Shown piece after piece: positions 6,407-14,394 of a DNA stretch of 19,216 nt (its first letter is position 1; each line of letters starts with the position of its first letter). The DNA comes from JAVKLU01 sp031538895. Its GTDB lineage: Bacteria > Pseudomonadota > Gammaproteobacteria > Burkholderiales > Burkholderiaceae. The notes under the pieces are model-generated. The model was not told the origin of the DNA and made no database searches. It saw only the letters and a program-made list of their open reading frames with translations. The DNA is taken from contig JAVKLU010000007.1 of NCBI GenBank assembly GCA_031538895.1, positions 1 through 19,216 on the forward strand, read 5' to 3'. The position numbers and the translations under genes are program-made.

Positions 6407-7348
6407 TTAAAACTGCAATTCTTTTGGTAACGAAAAAGTCGCCTTTTCCTCTTTAACTTGTAAAGTTCGCACGCTGCCAGCACCCAGCTCCTTCAACCGT
6501 GCCAATACTTGCAGTACTAAAGCATTAGGCGTTGATGCACCAGCCGTTACACCGACACTGCTACAACCCATTAACCAAGTCGCGCAGATATCTTGCGACG
6601 CGTTAATTAAATACGCATTGATATTTAATTTTTGCGCACATTCCAATAGACGCAAGGAATTTGAACTGCGTTGACTGCCAATCACAATCACCAAATCGAC
6701 CTCTTGAGCAATGACCTTAACCGCTTGTTGACGGTTCGTAGTGGCGTAACAAATATCGGTTTTTGTCATTCCCTCTAAATGCGGAAAGCGTTGCCTGAGA
6801 ACATTGACGATCGCACTGGTGTCGTCAACCGAAAGCGTTGTTTGCGTCACATACGACACTTTTTCAGGGTTTTGAATCATCACATTTTCAGCATCGCTCT
6901 CATTTTGAACCAAATGAATCAAGGTTTTAATTTGTCCCATAGTTCCTTCAACTTCGGGATGCCCTAAATGTCCAATCATAATGATTTCGCGGCCTTCTTC
7001 TGACAGTTTTTCAACTTGATGGTGTACTCGCGTCACCAAGGGGCAAGTTGCGTCCAATACAAATAAACCTCGTTTTTTTGCATCTTTTTGTACCTCTTTT
7101 GAGACACCATGTGCTGAAAAAATGACGCGTGAACCGCACGGGACTTCGTCTAATTCATCGACAAAAATCGCTCCTTGACGACGCAAATCATCGACTACAT
7201 ATTCGTTATGCACGATTTCATGGCGAACATAAATTGGCGCACCATACTTTTGTAATGCTCGCTCAACAATTTCTACCGCACGAACGACGCCCGCACAAAA
7301 ACCATTGGGCGCAGCGAGGATGACATTAATTGAATTCTCTGGTGACAT
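6407..7348 (-). CDS. ispH: 4-Hydroxy-3-methylbut-2-enyl diphosphate reductase (LytB)
   Basis: The 313-residue enzyme carries out the last step of the MEP pathway, reducing HMBPP to IPP and DMAPP with an iron-sulfur cluster. The three cluster cysteines are present: Cys18 in APNGFCAGV, Cys102 in DATCPLV and Cys200 in TDICYATTNRQ. The substrate-binding GHLGHPEVEGTMGQ (126-139) contains the acid at position 132 equivalent to E. coli Glu126. Further signatures are FSAHGVS (77-83), GSQRSSNS and GVTAGAS(T)P near the C-terminus. Length is normal. It stands alone, divergent from the DUF484 gene across 91 bp that must hold both promoters; no ribosome binding site is evident. Confidence 0.97.
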   Translation of the reverse strand: MSPENSINVILAAPNGFCAGVVRAVEIVERALQKYGAPIYVRHEIVHNEYVVDDLRRQGAIFVDELDEVPCGSRVIFSAHGVSKEVQKDAKKRGLFVLDATCPLVTRVHHQVEKLSEEGREIIMIGHLGHPEVEGTMGQIKTLIHLVQNESDAENVMIQNPEKVSYVTQTTLSVDDTSAIVNVLRQRFPHLEGMTKTDICYATTNRQQAVKVIAQEVDLVIVIGSQRSSNSLRLLECAQKLNINAYLINASQDICATWLMGCSSVGVTAGASTPNALVLQVLARLKELGAGSVRTLQVKEEKATFSLPKELQF

Positions 7349-7439
7349 AAATTTATAATTGAATGGTTGTACCCTATTACAATAGCTCTGCTAATCAAGC
7401 CCTGCTACTCAACGATTCCGCGTCCCCAACATAAATTAC

Positions 7440-8093
7440 ATGACTGACTTTAGCCTTAAGTTTTCCCATGTTGCTGATTTTTTACGCACAACCCCACAGT
7501 TTTTTAGTGAATACCCTGAATTTATTTTATTGCCAAATGATACCGAGACTAATTCTTTAACGCATCGGCATTTAGAACAATTACGCAAAAAAATTGAGAC
7601 TCAAGCTTTAGAGCATCAATGGTTAAGCGACAACGCGCAACAAAATCAAAAAACTATCGAACGCTTACATCAATTAAACCTCGCATTAATTCGTTTTGCG
7701 TTTGAACATAAACAATCTTTTAATTTTATTGAACAAGCACTAAAAACCATTTTTGAATTAGATTTTTCTCGAATCATCACTGTAAAAAATACCTCGCTTA
7801 TGGATTCAGTCGATGAATCGCATGCTGAGTTTTTTGAAACTTACGGCACCTTAATGCGTCCTCAATGCAGCTCGTTTTTAGACGATGAAACATCTCTCTT
7901 GCGCAAAATTATGCCGCCACAAGTCGCGTCGTATGCGCTCGTACCGCTAGTTCAAGAAAACGGTTCTCTAAATGGGTTGTTGATTTTGGGTGACCTCGAT
8001 AAACAACGCTTTACCCCCAATATCAACACCCTATTTCTACAACAGATTTCGATTCAATTAAGTCTACTGATTGAATGCATCGACAAATCGTAA
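7440..8093 (+). CDS. DUF484 family protein
   Basis: The 217-residue product fits DUF484: an N-terminal helical part with VADFLRTTPQFFSEYPEFIL (11-30), a glutamine-rich helix likely to form a coiled coil (about 43-85, LEQLRKKIETQALEHQWL and following), and a GAF-like C-terminal half ending in ...LFLQQISIQLSLLIE. The biochemical role is unknown; the gene is usually found directly upstream of xerC, often with dapF, in Proteobacteria. Here it is 19 bp before xerC, which supports the call, but dapF is absent and ispH lies on the other side. The family name is the only functional statement I can support. Confidence 0.86.
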   Translation: MTDFSLKFSHVADFLRTTPQFFSEYPEFILLPNDTETNSLTHRHLEQLRKKIETQALEHQWLSDNAQQNQKTIERLHQLNLALIRFAFEHKQSFNFIEQALKTIFELDFSRIITVKNTSLMDSVDESHAEFFETYGTLMRPQCSSFLDDETSLLRKIMPPQVASYALVPLVQENGSLNGLLILGDLDKQRFTPNINTLFLQQISIQLSLLIECIDKS

Positions 8094-8112
8094 TTCGAGT
8101 CGATAACGAGAC

Positions 8113-9081
8113 ATGAAAGAATCCGTCGCCGTTCAAATACAGTCTCCGATACAAGTTGAAATTGAACAACGAATCAATTCCTATTGTAGCTATTTGCGCG
8201 AGGTGAGAAACTACTCGCCGCACTCAATTTCAGCTTATCGTCGCGACTTAAATCATCTACAACAATTTGATCGCGCATTGATTGAATTAAAAAGCGCGGA
8301 CTTTCAAAAATTAAATATTCGTCTACACAGCAAAGGCTTATCCAGTCGAACAATTGCGCGAACACTTTCATCCTGCCGTGGATTTTTTTATTGGTTAATG
8401 GAATTTCATGCCGCACCCGTCAATCCGGTGACTGGTGTGCGCTCCCCCAAGCACAGTAAACGTCTGCCAAAAACTTTAGGCGTTGATCAAGCCAATCATC
8501 TTCTTGATAGTCATCAAAAAAATTTACAAGATACGGTTCAGGCAAAATGTGATCAGGCTATGTTTGAGCTTTTGTATTCATCAGGATTACGGGTATCCGA
8601 ATTAGTGAGCGTAGATTACGCTTTTATCAGTATGCCTGAATACACCTCTATCAGTTGGCTAAACCGTGCCAGCGACAGCGTTCGGGTATTAGGAAAAGGA
8701 CAAAAACCACGCGAAGTTCCAGTCGGTCAACAAGCCTGGAATGCAATTGATTCGTGGTTGAATATTCGCAAAGCATCACCCAACGAACCCGCTTTATTTT
8801 TATCACCTCGCGGTAAAAGAATGAGTGTTCGTTTAGTCCAATCACGTTTGCAAAAATACGCGGCGATGCAGGGAATTAAGTTACACCCACATATGTTGCG
8901 TCATTCTTTTGCCAGTCATTTACTGCAATCCTCGGGCGATCTGCGTGGGGTTCAAGAATTGCTTGGACACGACAGCATCGTCTCCACTCAGGTTTATACC
9001 GCGCTCGATATTCAACACCTCACTTTGACATATAACAAAGCGCATCCTCGGGCCAAAAAGAAAAGCGACTCAATCTCATGA
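8113..9081 (+). CDS. xerC: Tyrosine recombinase XerC
   Basis: This 322-residue tyrosine recombinase resolves chromosome dimers at dif together with XerD. The N-terminal SAM-like core-binding domain (about 16-107) has NYSPHSISAYRRDL. The catalytic domain contains Arg160 (SSGLRVSE), Lys195 (LGKGQK), His260 and Arg263 (HPHMLRHSFASHLL), His286 (LGHDSI) and the nucleophile Tyr295 (STQVYTALD), so the full R-K-H-R-H-Y set is present. XerC rather than XerD is inferred from the DUF484 neighbour. The N-terminus is about 15-20 residues longer than usual, but no better internal ATG is apparent. The end overlaps earP by four bases (ATGA). Confidence 0.93.
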   Translation: MKESVAVQIQSPIQVEIEQRINSYCSYLREVRNYSPHSISAYRRDLNHLQQFDRALIELKSADFQKLNIRLHSKGLSSRTIARTLSSCRGFFYWLMEFHAAPVNPVTGVRSPKHSKRLPKTLGVDQANHLLDSHQKNLQDTVQAKCDQAMFELLYSSGLRVSELVSVDYAFISMPEYTSISWLNRASDSVRVLGKGQKPREVPVGQQAWNAIDSWLNIRKASPNEPALFLSPRGKRMSVRLVQSRLQKYAAMQGIKLHPHMLRHSFASHLLQSSGDLRGVQELLGHDSIVSTQVYTALDIQHLTLTYNKAHPRAKKKSDSIS

Positions 9082-10259
9082 ACTTTATTTTATTTGCGCG
9101 AGTCATTGATCACTATGGTGATGCCGCAATCGCGTGGCGCTTAAGCCGTCTACTTGTTCAAAAATTGCGTGATAAAAAAATCGAAGTCGATCCAAAAATA
9201 ATTTTGATCATTGATTGCTTGGACACTTTGCACGCGCTAGCTCCTTCAGTCAATGTTTTAGCCAGATATCAAGTCATTGACGGCGTCGAAATTCACCACT
9301 GGACTCTTGGTATTGAAGACCGTTTAGCCTTGCCTGAAAAAGCTTCAGAACAAACGTGGTGTGTGATTGAAATTATCGAATGTGATGCACCGAAAAAAAT
9401 ACTGATTCAATTGCATCAAAATGCCGCGCGTTTCATTTATCTTCACTATCATTATTTAGCGACCGAGCAATGGGCGCCTGACTATCATTTACGTTTGGCG
9501 TCAGTCACAATTGAAAAAGAACATCTTAAACGAATCAATTTTTTTCCAGGATTTGAACCAAACTTGGGCGGTTTATTAAATGAGCATAAATCCAAACCGC
9601 AGGTCTTACCCAAATTCATTAGCGATTTAGTTTGTCAAAAAAATCAGCTTCAGGCCTTGTTAATTTCTATTTTTAACTACCCTGACACGCCGTATCAAAA
9701 GCTCTTTTCGGCATGGCGCAAAAGTCCACACGCCATTATTTGTGTCATTCCTGGCGGCGTATTGCCGACATCATTTTTAAAACAGTTTGCAACTGATCGT
9801 TTAATTTTTATTTCACTCCCCTTCTTGCCGCAAACGGATTACGATTTATTGTTAACTCAATGCGATCTCAATTTTGTTCGGGGTGAGGATTCTTTTATGC
9901 ACGCCGCGTGGTCGGGTAAACCCTATATCTGGCAAGCCTATCGCCAGGATCATGATGCTCATTGGGACAAAGTTAATGCGCACCTTGCGCAATTAAAAAA
10001 ATTTGGCGAACAGCATCATTTGCCAATTCCACGACAGCTTCTGACGCTCTTTAGTTTGTGGAATCACTCCCCAACATCAACACACTCATCCAATGACAGC
10101 GATTGGAATGTGATGTGGCAAAACTGTTTGGCTGATTGGCCTAACACTTCAATTTTTTTTAAGACCTGGAGCGAAAAGTTACAAGATCAAGAATCCGTCG
10201 TTGACTATTTGATGAAAACAATTACAGAGGATAGAACGGCGATAATGGCGCGTCAGTGA
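9078..10259 (+). CDS. earP: EF-P arginine 32 rhamnosyltransferase EarP
   Basis: EarP transfers rhamnose from dTDP-rhamnose to a conserved arginine of elongation factor P, activating it for translation through polyproline stretches. The 393-residue protein has the N-terminal signature VIDHYGDAAIAWRLSR (9-24), with Asp11 and Asp15 at the places of the invariant acids, FFPGFEPNLGGLL (155-167) and the nucleotide-sugar-binding CDLNFVRGEDS (262-272). It then shows GKPYIWQAYRQ and HDAHWDKV, typical of the family. It is a divergent member: the usual LEYLSAE motif reads LHYHYLATE here. efp, the usual next gene, is missing; a strong inverted repeat follows instead. The four-base overlap with xerC implies joint transcription. 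Confidence 0.9.
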   Translation: MNFILFARVIDHYGDAAIAWRLSRLLVQKLRDKKIEVDPKIILIIDCLDTLHALAPSVNVLARYQVIDGVEIHHWTLGIEDRLALPEKASEQTWCVIEIIECDAPKKILIQLHQNAARFIYLHYHYLATEQWAPDYHLRLASVTIEKEHLKRINFFPGFEPNLGGLLNEHKSKPQVLPKFISDLVCQKNQLQALLISIFNYPDTPYQKLFSAWRKSPHAIICVIPGGVLPTSFLKQFATDRLIFISLPFLPQTDYDLLLTQCDLNFVRGEDSFMHAAWSGKPYIWQAYRQDHDAHWDKVNAHLAQLKKFGEQHHLPIPRQLLTLFSLWNHSPTSTHSSNDSDWNVMWQNCLADWPNTSIFFKTWSEKLQDQESVVDYLMKTITEDRTAIMARQ

Positions 10260-10264
10260 ACATC

Positions 10265-10312
10265 TTAAGGGCACTTCTATAAATACAGAATGTGCGGATG
10301 AAGTGCCCTTAA
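10265..10312. repeat. 13-bp perfect inverted repeat after earP
   Basis: TTAAGGGCACTTC (10265-10277) and its exact reverse complement (10300-10312) flank a 22-base loop, five bases after the earP stop. There is no proper T run after the stem, so it is an atypical terminator. A competing inner hairpin can form: GCACTTCT (10271-10278) with AGAATGTGC (10287-10295), one T bulged. The two structures exclude each other. It may end or stabilise the DUF484-xerC-earP mRNA, or be a protein-binding site; the sequence does not decide. Confidence 0.6.
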
Positions 10313-10366
10313 TAAATTTCTGAAATCATCAGCCCTAGACTTTGCGAGATTAAGGTTCGTATTCTC

Positions 10367-10411
10367 ACATTGCCCAGCTTACCTACATTACCCGCATTAT
10401 CCGAATTACCG
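10367..10411. repeat. Five degenerate 9-bp tandem units upstream of dnaG
   Basis: Five consecutive 9-base units starting at 10367, 10376, 10385, 10394 and 10403 follow a consensus close to RCATTACCC. Units 1, 3 and 4 fit it best; the others differ at two to four positions. The array ends 32 bp before the dnaG ATG. It is outside any convincing reading frame. A role as a promoter or operator element is only a possibility. Confidence 0.5.
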
Positions 10412-10443
10412 CCGAGTCATTAACTTCGCCAAAACTGCTTTTC

Positions 10444-12288
10444 ATGTCGCGCATTCCCGATCATTTTATTCAAAGTTTATTAACCCGTGCAGATATCACC
10501 GAAGTGGTCGGCCAATTTGTCACGCTTAAGAAAACAGGAGCTAATTTATTGGGTTTGTGTCCTTTCCATCAAGAAAAAAGCCCCAGCTTTACGGTTAATC
10601 AAGCAAAACAGTTTTACCATTGCTTTGGCTGCGGCGTCAGCGGTAGCCCAATTGGTTTTGTGATGGCGTATCAAAATATTTCATTTATCGAGGCCGTCAA
10701 ACAACTGGCCGCGCAATACGGAATGCTGGTTCCTGAAGAACGCTTTGAAACACCGGAAGAACGCATTCAAGCTCAACAAAAACCAAGCCTGCTCGACTTA
10801 TTAGCCCGTGCCAATGATTTTTATCGTGCTCAGCTCAAAGCCGCGCCGATTGCAATTGATTACCTCAAAGCGCGTGGTGTGTCTGGTGAAATCGCCGCCA
10901 AATTTGGTTTGGGTTATTCCCCAAAGCAATTCAATCAATTACAGACCTTGTTTGGCCTTGACGCCAACAAAGATTTAGTCACGGCAGGATTACTCATCGA
11001 AAAAGAAAACGGCGAGGCTTATGATCGTTTTCGCGGACGTTTGATGTTTCCAATTCGCAATGTGCGTGGGCAAGTATTAGGTTTTGGTGCGCGGGTTTTA
11101 GATGATTCCTTGCCTAAATATCTGAACTCTCCCGAAACACCTTTATTTGAAAAAGGCCACGAGTTATACGGACTGTTTGAAGCGCGACAAGCAATTCGCG
11201 AACTGGGTTTAGTCTTGGTCGTTGAAGGCTATATGGACGTGGTTGCCTTGGCGCAATTCGGTTTTGGCGCGGCCGTAGCAACTTTGGGAACCGCTTGTAC
11301 TGCGACACATATTCAAAAATTATTGCGCCACAGTGACCGCGTCATTTTTAGTTTTGACGGCGATGCCGCAGGACGTAAAGCAGGATTGCGTGCTCTGCAT
11401 GAATCCTTGGCGTGGGTGACTGAAAAGAAAACGATTCAATTTTTATTTTTACCACCAGAGCACGATCCTGATAGTTTTATCAGAACTCAGGGCGCACCCG
11501 CCTTTACTGAAATGGTGGAGCAGGCAATCCCACTATCAGAATTTTTTATTCAAGCATTAAGCCAAAACCGTTCCCTACAAAGTGTTGAAGGTCGTGCGGC
11601 GATTCAATCTGAAGGCCGTGAGTGGTTAAGTCAAGTCAGTGCGCGTGATTACCGCCAACAGTTGGCACAATTGTTGGCTCATACCTTAAACATCAATATT
11701 ACGGACATATTGCCCAGTGATTCGCAAATGCAAACGTTGGCAAAAAAAACAATAGAACGAAAAACAGGCATGCCTCCGCAACGAACTGCGTCTGCGATAG
11801 CACGTCCCTTTGCGTCGCGTAGCACGCAAAACTCCATTGAAAAACAAATCATTGTGATGTTGCTCGCGCAGCCACGTTTTTATGATTTGCTCACGCCAGA
11901 TATTGAGGCGCGATGTAGTGAGCGTTTAGCCAGCGAAATCGGTGCGGGGGATTTATTTGCGCGTTTATGTGCGAGTTGTCGTGAACATCCTGAATTGAAC
12001 CATCGCGTGTTATGCGAAATGCTCTCGCAGCAAGATCCACGTTTTGACCCCTTGATTAAACTGGCGAATGATTTGCCATTTGAAAGTGAGCAAGAATTAT
12101 TCAATGCATTCAGTGCCGCCATTAATAAATCCCAGCTTGATGCAATTACCCACGAGATTTCGATTTTGTCGCGCAAAAAAAATCTGTCTACCGAAGAGCG
12201 CAATACTTTTCTTTTTCTAAGCGCAAAAGAAAAAACCTTACGCGCTCGTTATTCCCATTCATCGAAACTCGAACTACCTAAAAACTAA
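10444..12288 (+). CDS. dnaG: DNA primase
   Basis: DnaG makes RNA primers at the replication fork. The 614-residue protein has the CHC2 zinc-binding domain (Cys39, His42, Cys60, Cys63), the primase core with YDRFRGRLMFPI (193-204), and the TOPRIM fold with Glu261 in VVEGYMDV and the DGD acidic pair Asp305/Asp307 in FSFDGDAAGR. The C-terminal 180 or so residues, rich in helices, are the DnaB-helicase-binding part. Length is as expected. The usual macromolecular-synthesis operon (rpsU-dnaG-rpoD) is not kept: earP lies upstream and rlmB follows four bases after the stop. No Shine-Dalgarno sequence is visible; the ATG fits the conserved start MSRIPDHFI. The 184-bp leader holds the two repeats described separately. 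Confidence 0.98.
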   Translation: MSRIPDHFIQSLLTRADITEVVGQFVTLKKTGANLLGLCPFHQEKSPSFTVNQAKQFYHCFGCGVSGSPIGFVMAYQNISFIEAVKQLAAQYGMLVPEERFETPEERIQAQQKPSLLDLLARANDFYRAQLKAAPIAIDYLKARGVSGEIAAKFGLGYSPKQFNQLQTLFGLDANKDLVTAGLLIEKENGEAYDRFRGRLMFPIRNVRGQVLGFGARVLDDSLPKYLNSPETPLFEKGHELYGLFEARQAIRELGLVLVVEGYMDVVALAQFGFGAAVATLGTACTATHIQKLLRHSDRVIFSFDGDAAGRKAGLRALHESLAWVTEKKTIQFLFLPPEHDPDSFIRTQGAPAFTEMVEQAIPLSEFFIQALSQNRSLQSVEGRAAIQSEGREWLSQVSARDYRQQLAQLLAHTLNINITDILPSDSQMQTLAKKTIERKTGMPPQRTASAIARPFASRSTQNSIEKQIIVMLLAQPRFYDLLTPDIEARCSERLASEIGAGDLFARLCASCREHPELNHRVLCEMLSQQDPRFDPLIKLANDLPFESEQELFNAFSAAINKSQLDAITHEISILSRKKNLSTEERNTFLFLSAKEKTLRARYSHSSKLELPKN

Positions 12289-12292
12289 CACT

Positions 12293-13054
12293 ATGTCCTC
12301 ATATTTAATCGGCTTTCACGCCATCCGCGCCCGCATGAAATCTGCGCCACAGTCCATTGAACAAATTTGGTTGAAAGAACAACGCAAGGACAAACGTACC
12401 CAAGAATTACTTGGTGAAATCAATGCAAAAAAAATTCAACTGAGTCGTCTTGATAACGCGGCATTCGCCCTGCGTCTGACACAATGTTCACTTGATGAAG
12501 ACAGCTCACATCAAGGCATCATCGCTGCGGTAGCACCCTTGGCACAAATCACCACACTTGATCAGTTAATCGAAAATTTGCCTGAACGCGTTTTGTTGTT
12601 GGTATTAGATGGTGTGACCGATCCGCATAATTTAGGCGCCTGTTTGCGTGTTGCTGATGCCGCAGGAGTCATGGCAGTTATTGCACCAAAAGATCACAGT
12701 GCGCCGTTATCAGCCATCACAAGAAAAGTCGCCAGCGGCGCCGCAGAGCACTTGCCTTACTTGCAAGTGGTTAACTTAGTACGCGCATTAGAACAACTGA
12801 AAAAATCCGGATTCTGGATCATTGGCACAGATGAAAAAGGCGACGATTCTTTATATGCTAGCGAATTTTCTGCGCGTACCGCCTTGGTTTTAGGAGCAGA
12901 AGGAGCAGGTATGCGTCAACTCACGCGTGAGACCTGCGATCAATTGATTCACATTCCAATGGCGGGGTCGGTCGAGAGTCTGAATGTTTCAGTCGCGGCT
13001 GGTGTGTGTTTATTTGAAGCGGTTAGACAAAATAACGCGATATCTTTTATATAA
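12293..13054 (+). CDS. rlmB: 23S rRNA (guanosine-2'-O-)-methyltransferase RlmB, SpoU family
   Basis: RlmB methylates the 2'-O of G2251 in the peptidyl-transferase region of 23S rRNA. The 253-residue protein has the N-terminal substrate-binding domain (about 1-80, ending HQGIIAAV) and the knotted SpoU/SPOUT domain. Its three motifs are DGVTDPHNLGACLRVADAAG (106-125), GAEGAGM (201-207) and IPMAGSVESLNVSVAAG (221-237). Asn113 and the motif-2 Glu203 are present. It starts four bases after the dnaG stop and must share its transcript; rlmB is more often found after rnr, so this dnaG pairing is unusual. No ribosome binding site is seen before the ATG. Confidence 0.94.
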   Translation: MSSYLIGFHAIRARMKSAPQSIEQIWLKEQRKDKRTQELLGEINAKKIQLSRLDNAAFALRLTQCSLDEDSSHQGIIAAVAPLAQITTLDQLIENLPERVLLLVLDGVTDPHNLGACLRVADAAGVMAVIAPKDHSAPLSAITRKVASGAAEHLPYLQVVNLVRALEQLKKSGFWIIGTDEKGDDSLYASEFSARTALVLGAEGAGMRQLTRETCDQLIHIPMAGSVESLNVSVAAGVCLFEAVRQNNAISFI

Positions 13055-13069
13055 ATACCGCTAAAAATT

Positions 13070-13113
13070 CTCAGAATGACCTCAGAATGATCTCAGGATT
13101 GCCGCAGAATCAC
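13070..13113. repeat. Four degenerate 11-bp tandem units after rlmB
   Basis: Units starting at 13070, 13081, 13092 and 13103 follow CTCAGAATGAY. The first two differ at one position, the third at three and the fourth at three or four. They fill most of the 78-bp gap between the convergent ends of rlmB and the flavoprotein gene. The fourth unit runs into the left arm of the hairpin at 13108-13134. Confidence 0.6.
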
Positions 13114-13134
13114 ACTACAGCCTTGAGAGTGATT
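13108..13134 (+). terminator. Weak hairpin, possible rlmB terminator
   Basis: AATCACACT (13108-13116) pairs with AGAGTGATT (13126-13134) with one A-A mismatch and a nine-base loop. A short T run (13139-13142) follows on the plus strand. It overlaps the stop codon of the convergent flavoprotein gene. It may end the dnaG-rlmB transcript, but the stem is AT-rich and the T run short. Confidence 0.35.
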
Positions 13135-14362
13135 ACGCTTTTGTTAAAGCCTGCGCACAGGCATACGCGCTTGACCACGCCCATTGAAAATTGTAACCGC
13201 CCAACCAGCCGGTCACATCAAGCACTTCACCAATAAAATACAAACCTGGTTGTTTGGACTCCATGCTTTGTTGTGAAATATCGCGAGTGTCAACGCCACC
13301 AACAGTCACTTCAGCTTTACGATAACCTTCGCTACCAGAGGGCACTACAGGCCACGCGTTGAATGATTGCGCCAGTTTTAACAAGGATTTATCACGCGCC
13401 TCCATCAATACACCTTGCCAGGAAATATCTTGATTGATCCACGCAGCCGCGAGTCGATTAGGAACCCAGCGCCCCAGTTCATTAACGATCAGCTTTTTGG
13501 AATGTTGTTTAGCTTTTAACAAATCGTCAAACAAATTTTGCTCAGGTGCTAGGTTAATACGAATTGTTTCGCCCGCGCGCCAATAACTGGAAATTTGTAA
13601 TATCGCAGGACCAGATAAACCACGATGTGTAAAAAGCAAATCTTCGTCAAAGCTTTGAATATTTTTTGCCGAACCTGTTTCAATTTTGACCGGCAATGAC
13701 AAACCCGCCAAATTCATATAGGGTGCCCATTGCGCATCGTCAAAAATGAGGGGAACCAAGCCAGGACGTCGATCAACCAGCCTCACATTAAATTGATTGG
13801 CGATACGAAAACCAAAATCAGTCGCGCCAATTTTTGGAATTGATAAACCACCCGTTGCGATTACGACCGATTTAGTGTGCACGATTCCGCGTGACGTATC
13901 AATTTGGTAGGCGTATTGCGCGCCATCGCTAAAACGAATCGCCTGCACTGTGCAAGGATGCCAATGCATCACCTGACCAGCATTACCGAAAGCCGCGCAT
14001 TCGCGCAACAACATTTGAATTAAATCATCGGCAGAGCGCCGACAAAACAATTGACCTTTGTGTTTTTCTTCAAAAGGGATGCCGTAACGTTTGACCAAGT
14101 TGATAAAGTCTTTAGGCATATAACGCGATAAAGCGCTACGACAAAACTTGGGATTAGCACCCAGAAAATGTTTATGCGGCGCACTGATGTCTAAATCACG
14201 ATTGGTAAAGTTGCTACGTCCCCCTCCCGAAATACGCACTTTCTCAGCAATTTTTTCGTTGTGATCAATCAAAAGAACGCGCAAACCTCGTTGACCGGCG
14301 ACACCCGTACAAAAAAGACCTGCCGCACCTGCTCCCACAATCACAACGTCAAAAGTGTTCAT
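13133..14362 (-). CDS. NAD(P)/FAD-dependent oxidoreductase, HI0933/BaiN (YhiN) family
   Basis: The 409-residue flavoprotein opens with a dinucleotide-binding fold, VVIVGAGAAGL (6-16), then ISGGGRSNFTN (41-51), the hallmark of the HI0933/YhiN group. ATGGLSIPKIGATDFG in the middle and GEVLDVTGWLGGYNFQWAW (378-396) near the end complete the FAD site. The family is widespread; BaiN in gut clostridia acts on bile-acid intermediates, but proteobacterial members have no firm substrate, so no specific reaction is assigned. No signal peptide is seen, so it is probably cytoplasmic. The gene faces rlmB (convergent) and starts 32 bp after the end of the VUT transporter gene on the same strand. Confidence 0.88.
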   Translation of the reverse strand: MNTFDVVIVGAGAAGLFCTGVAGQRGLRVLLIDHNEKIAEKVRISGGGRSNFTNRDLDISAPHKHFLGANPKFCRSALSRYMPKDFINLVKRYGIPFEEKHKGQLFCRRSADDLIQMLLRECAAFGNAGQVMHWHPCTVQAIRFSDGAQYAYQIDTSRGIVHTKSVVIATGGLSIPKIGATDFGFRIANQFNVRLVDRRPGLVPLIFDDAQWAPYMNLAGLSLPVKIETGSAKNIQSFDEDLLFTHRGLSGPAILQISSYWRAGETIRINLAPEQNLFDDLLKAKQHSKKLIVNELGRWVPNRLAAAWINQDISWQGVLMEARDKSLLKLAQSFNAWPVVPSGSEGYRKAEVTVGGVDTRDISQQSMESKQPGLYFIGEVLDVTGWLGGYNFQWAWSSAYACAQALTKA

Positions 14363-14394
14363 GCAGTCGTGATGCTAGTTAACGAGTTTTACTT

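Noticed and set aside
11880..12203. 107-codon minus-strand frame inside dnaG, and similar frames inside ispH, der, bamB, tpiA and hisS
   Set aside because: They lie wholly within genes with intact motifs and show no recognisable protein features of their own.
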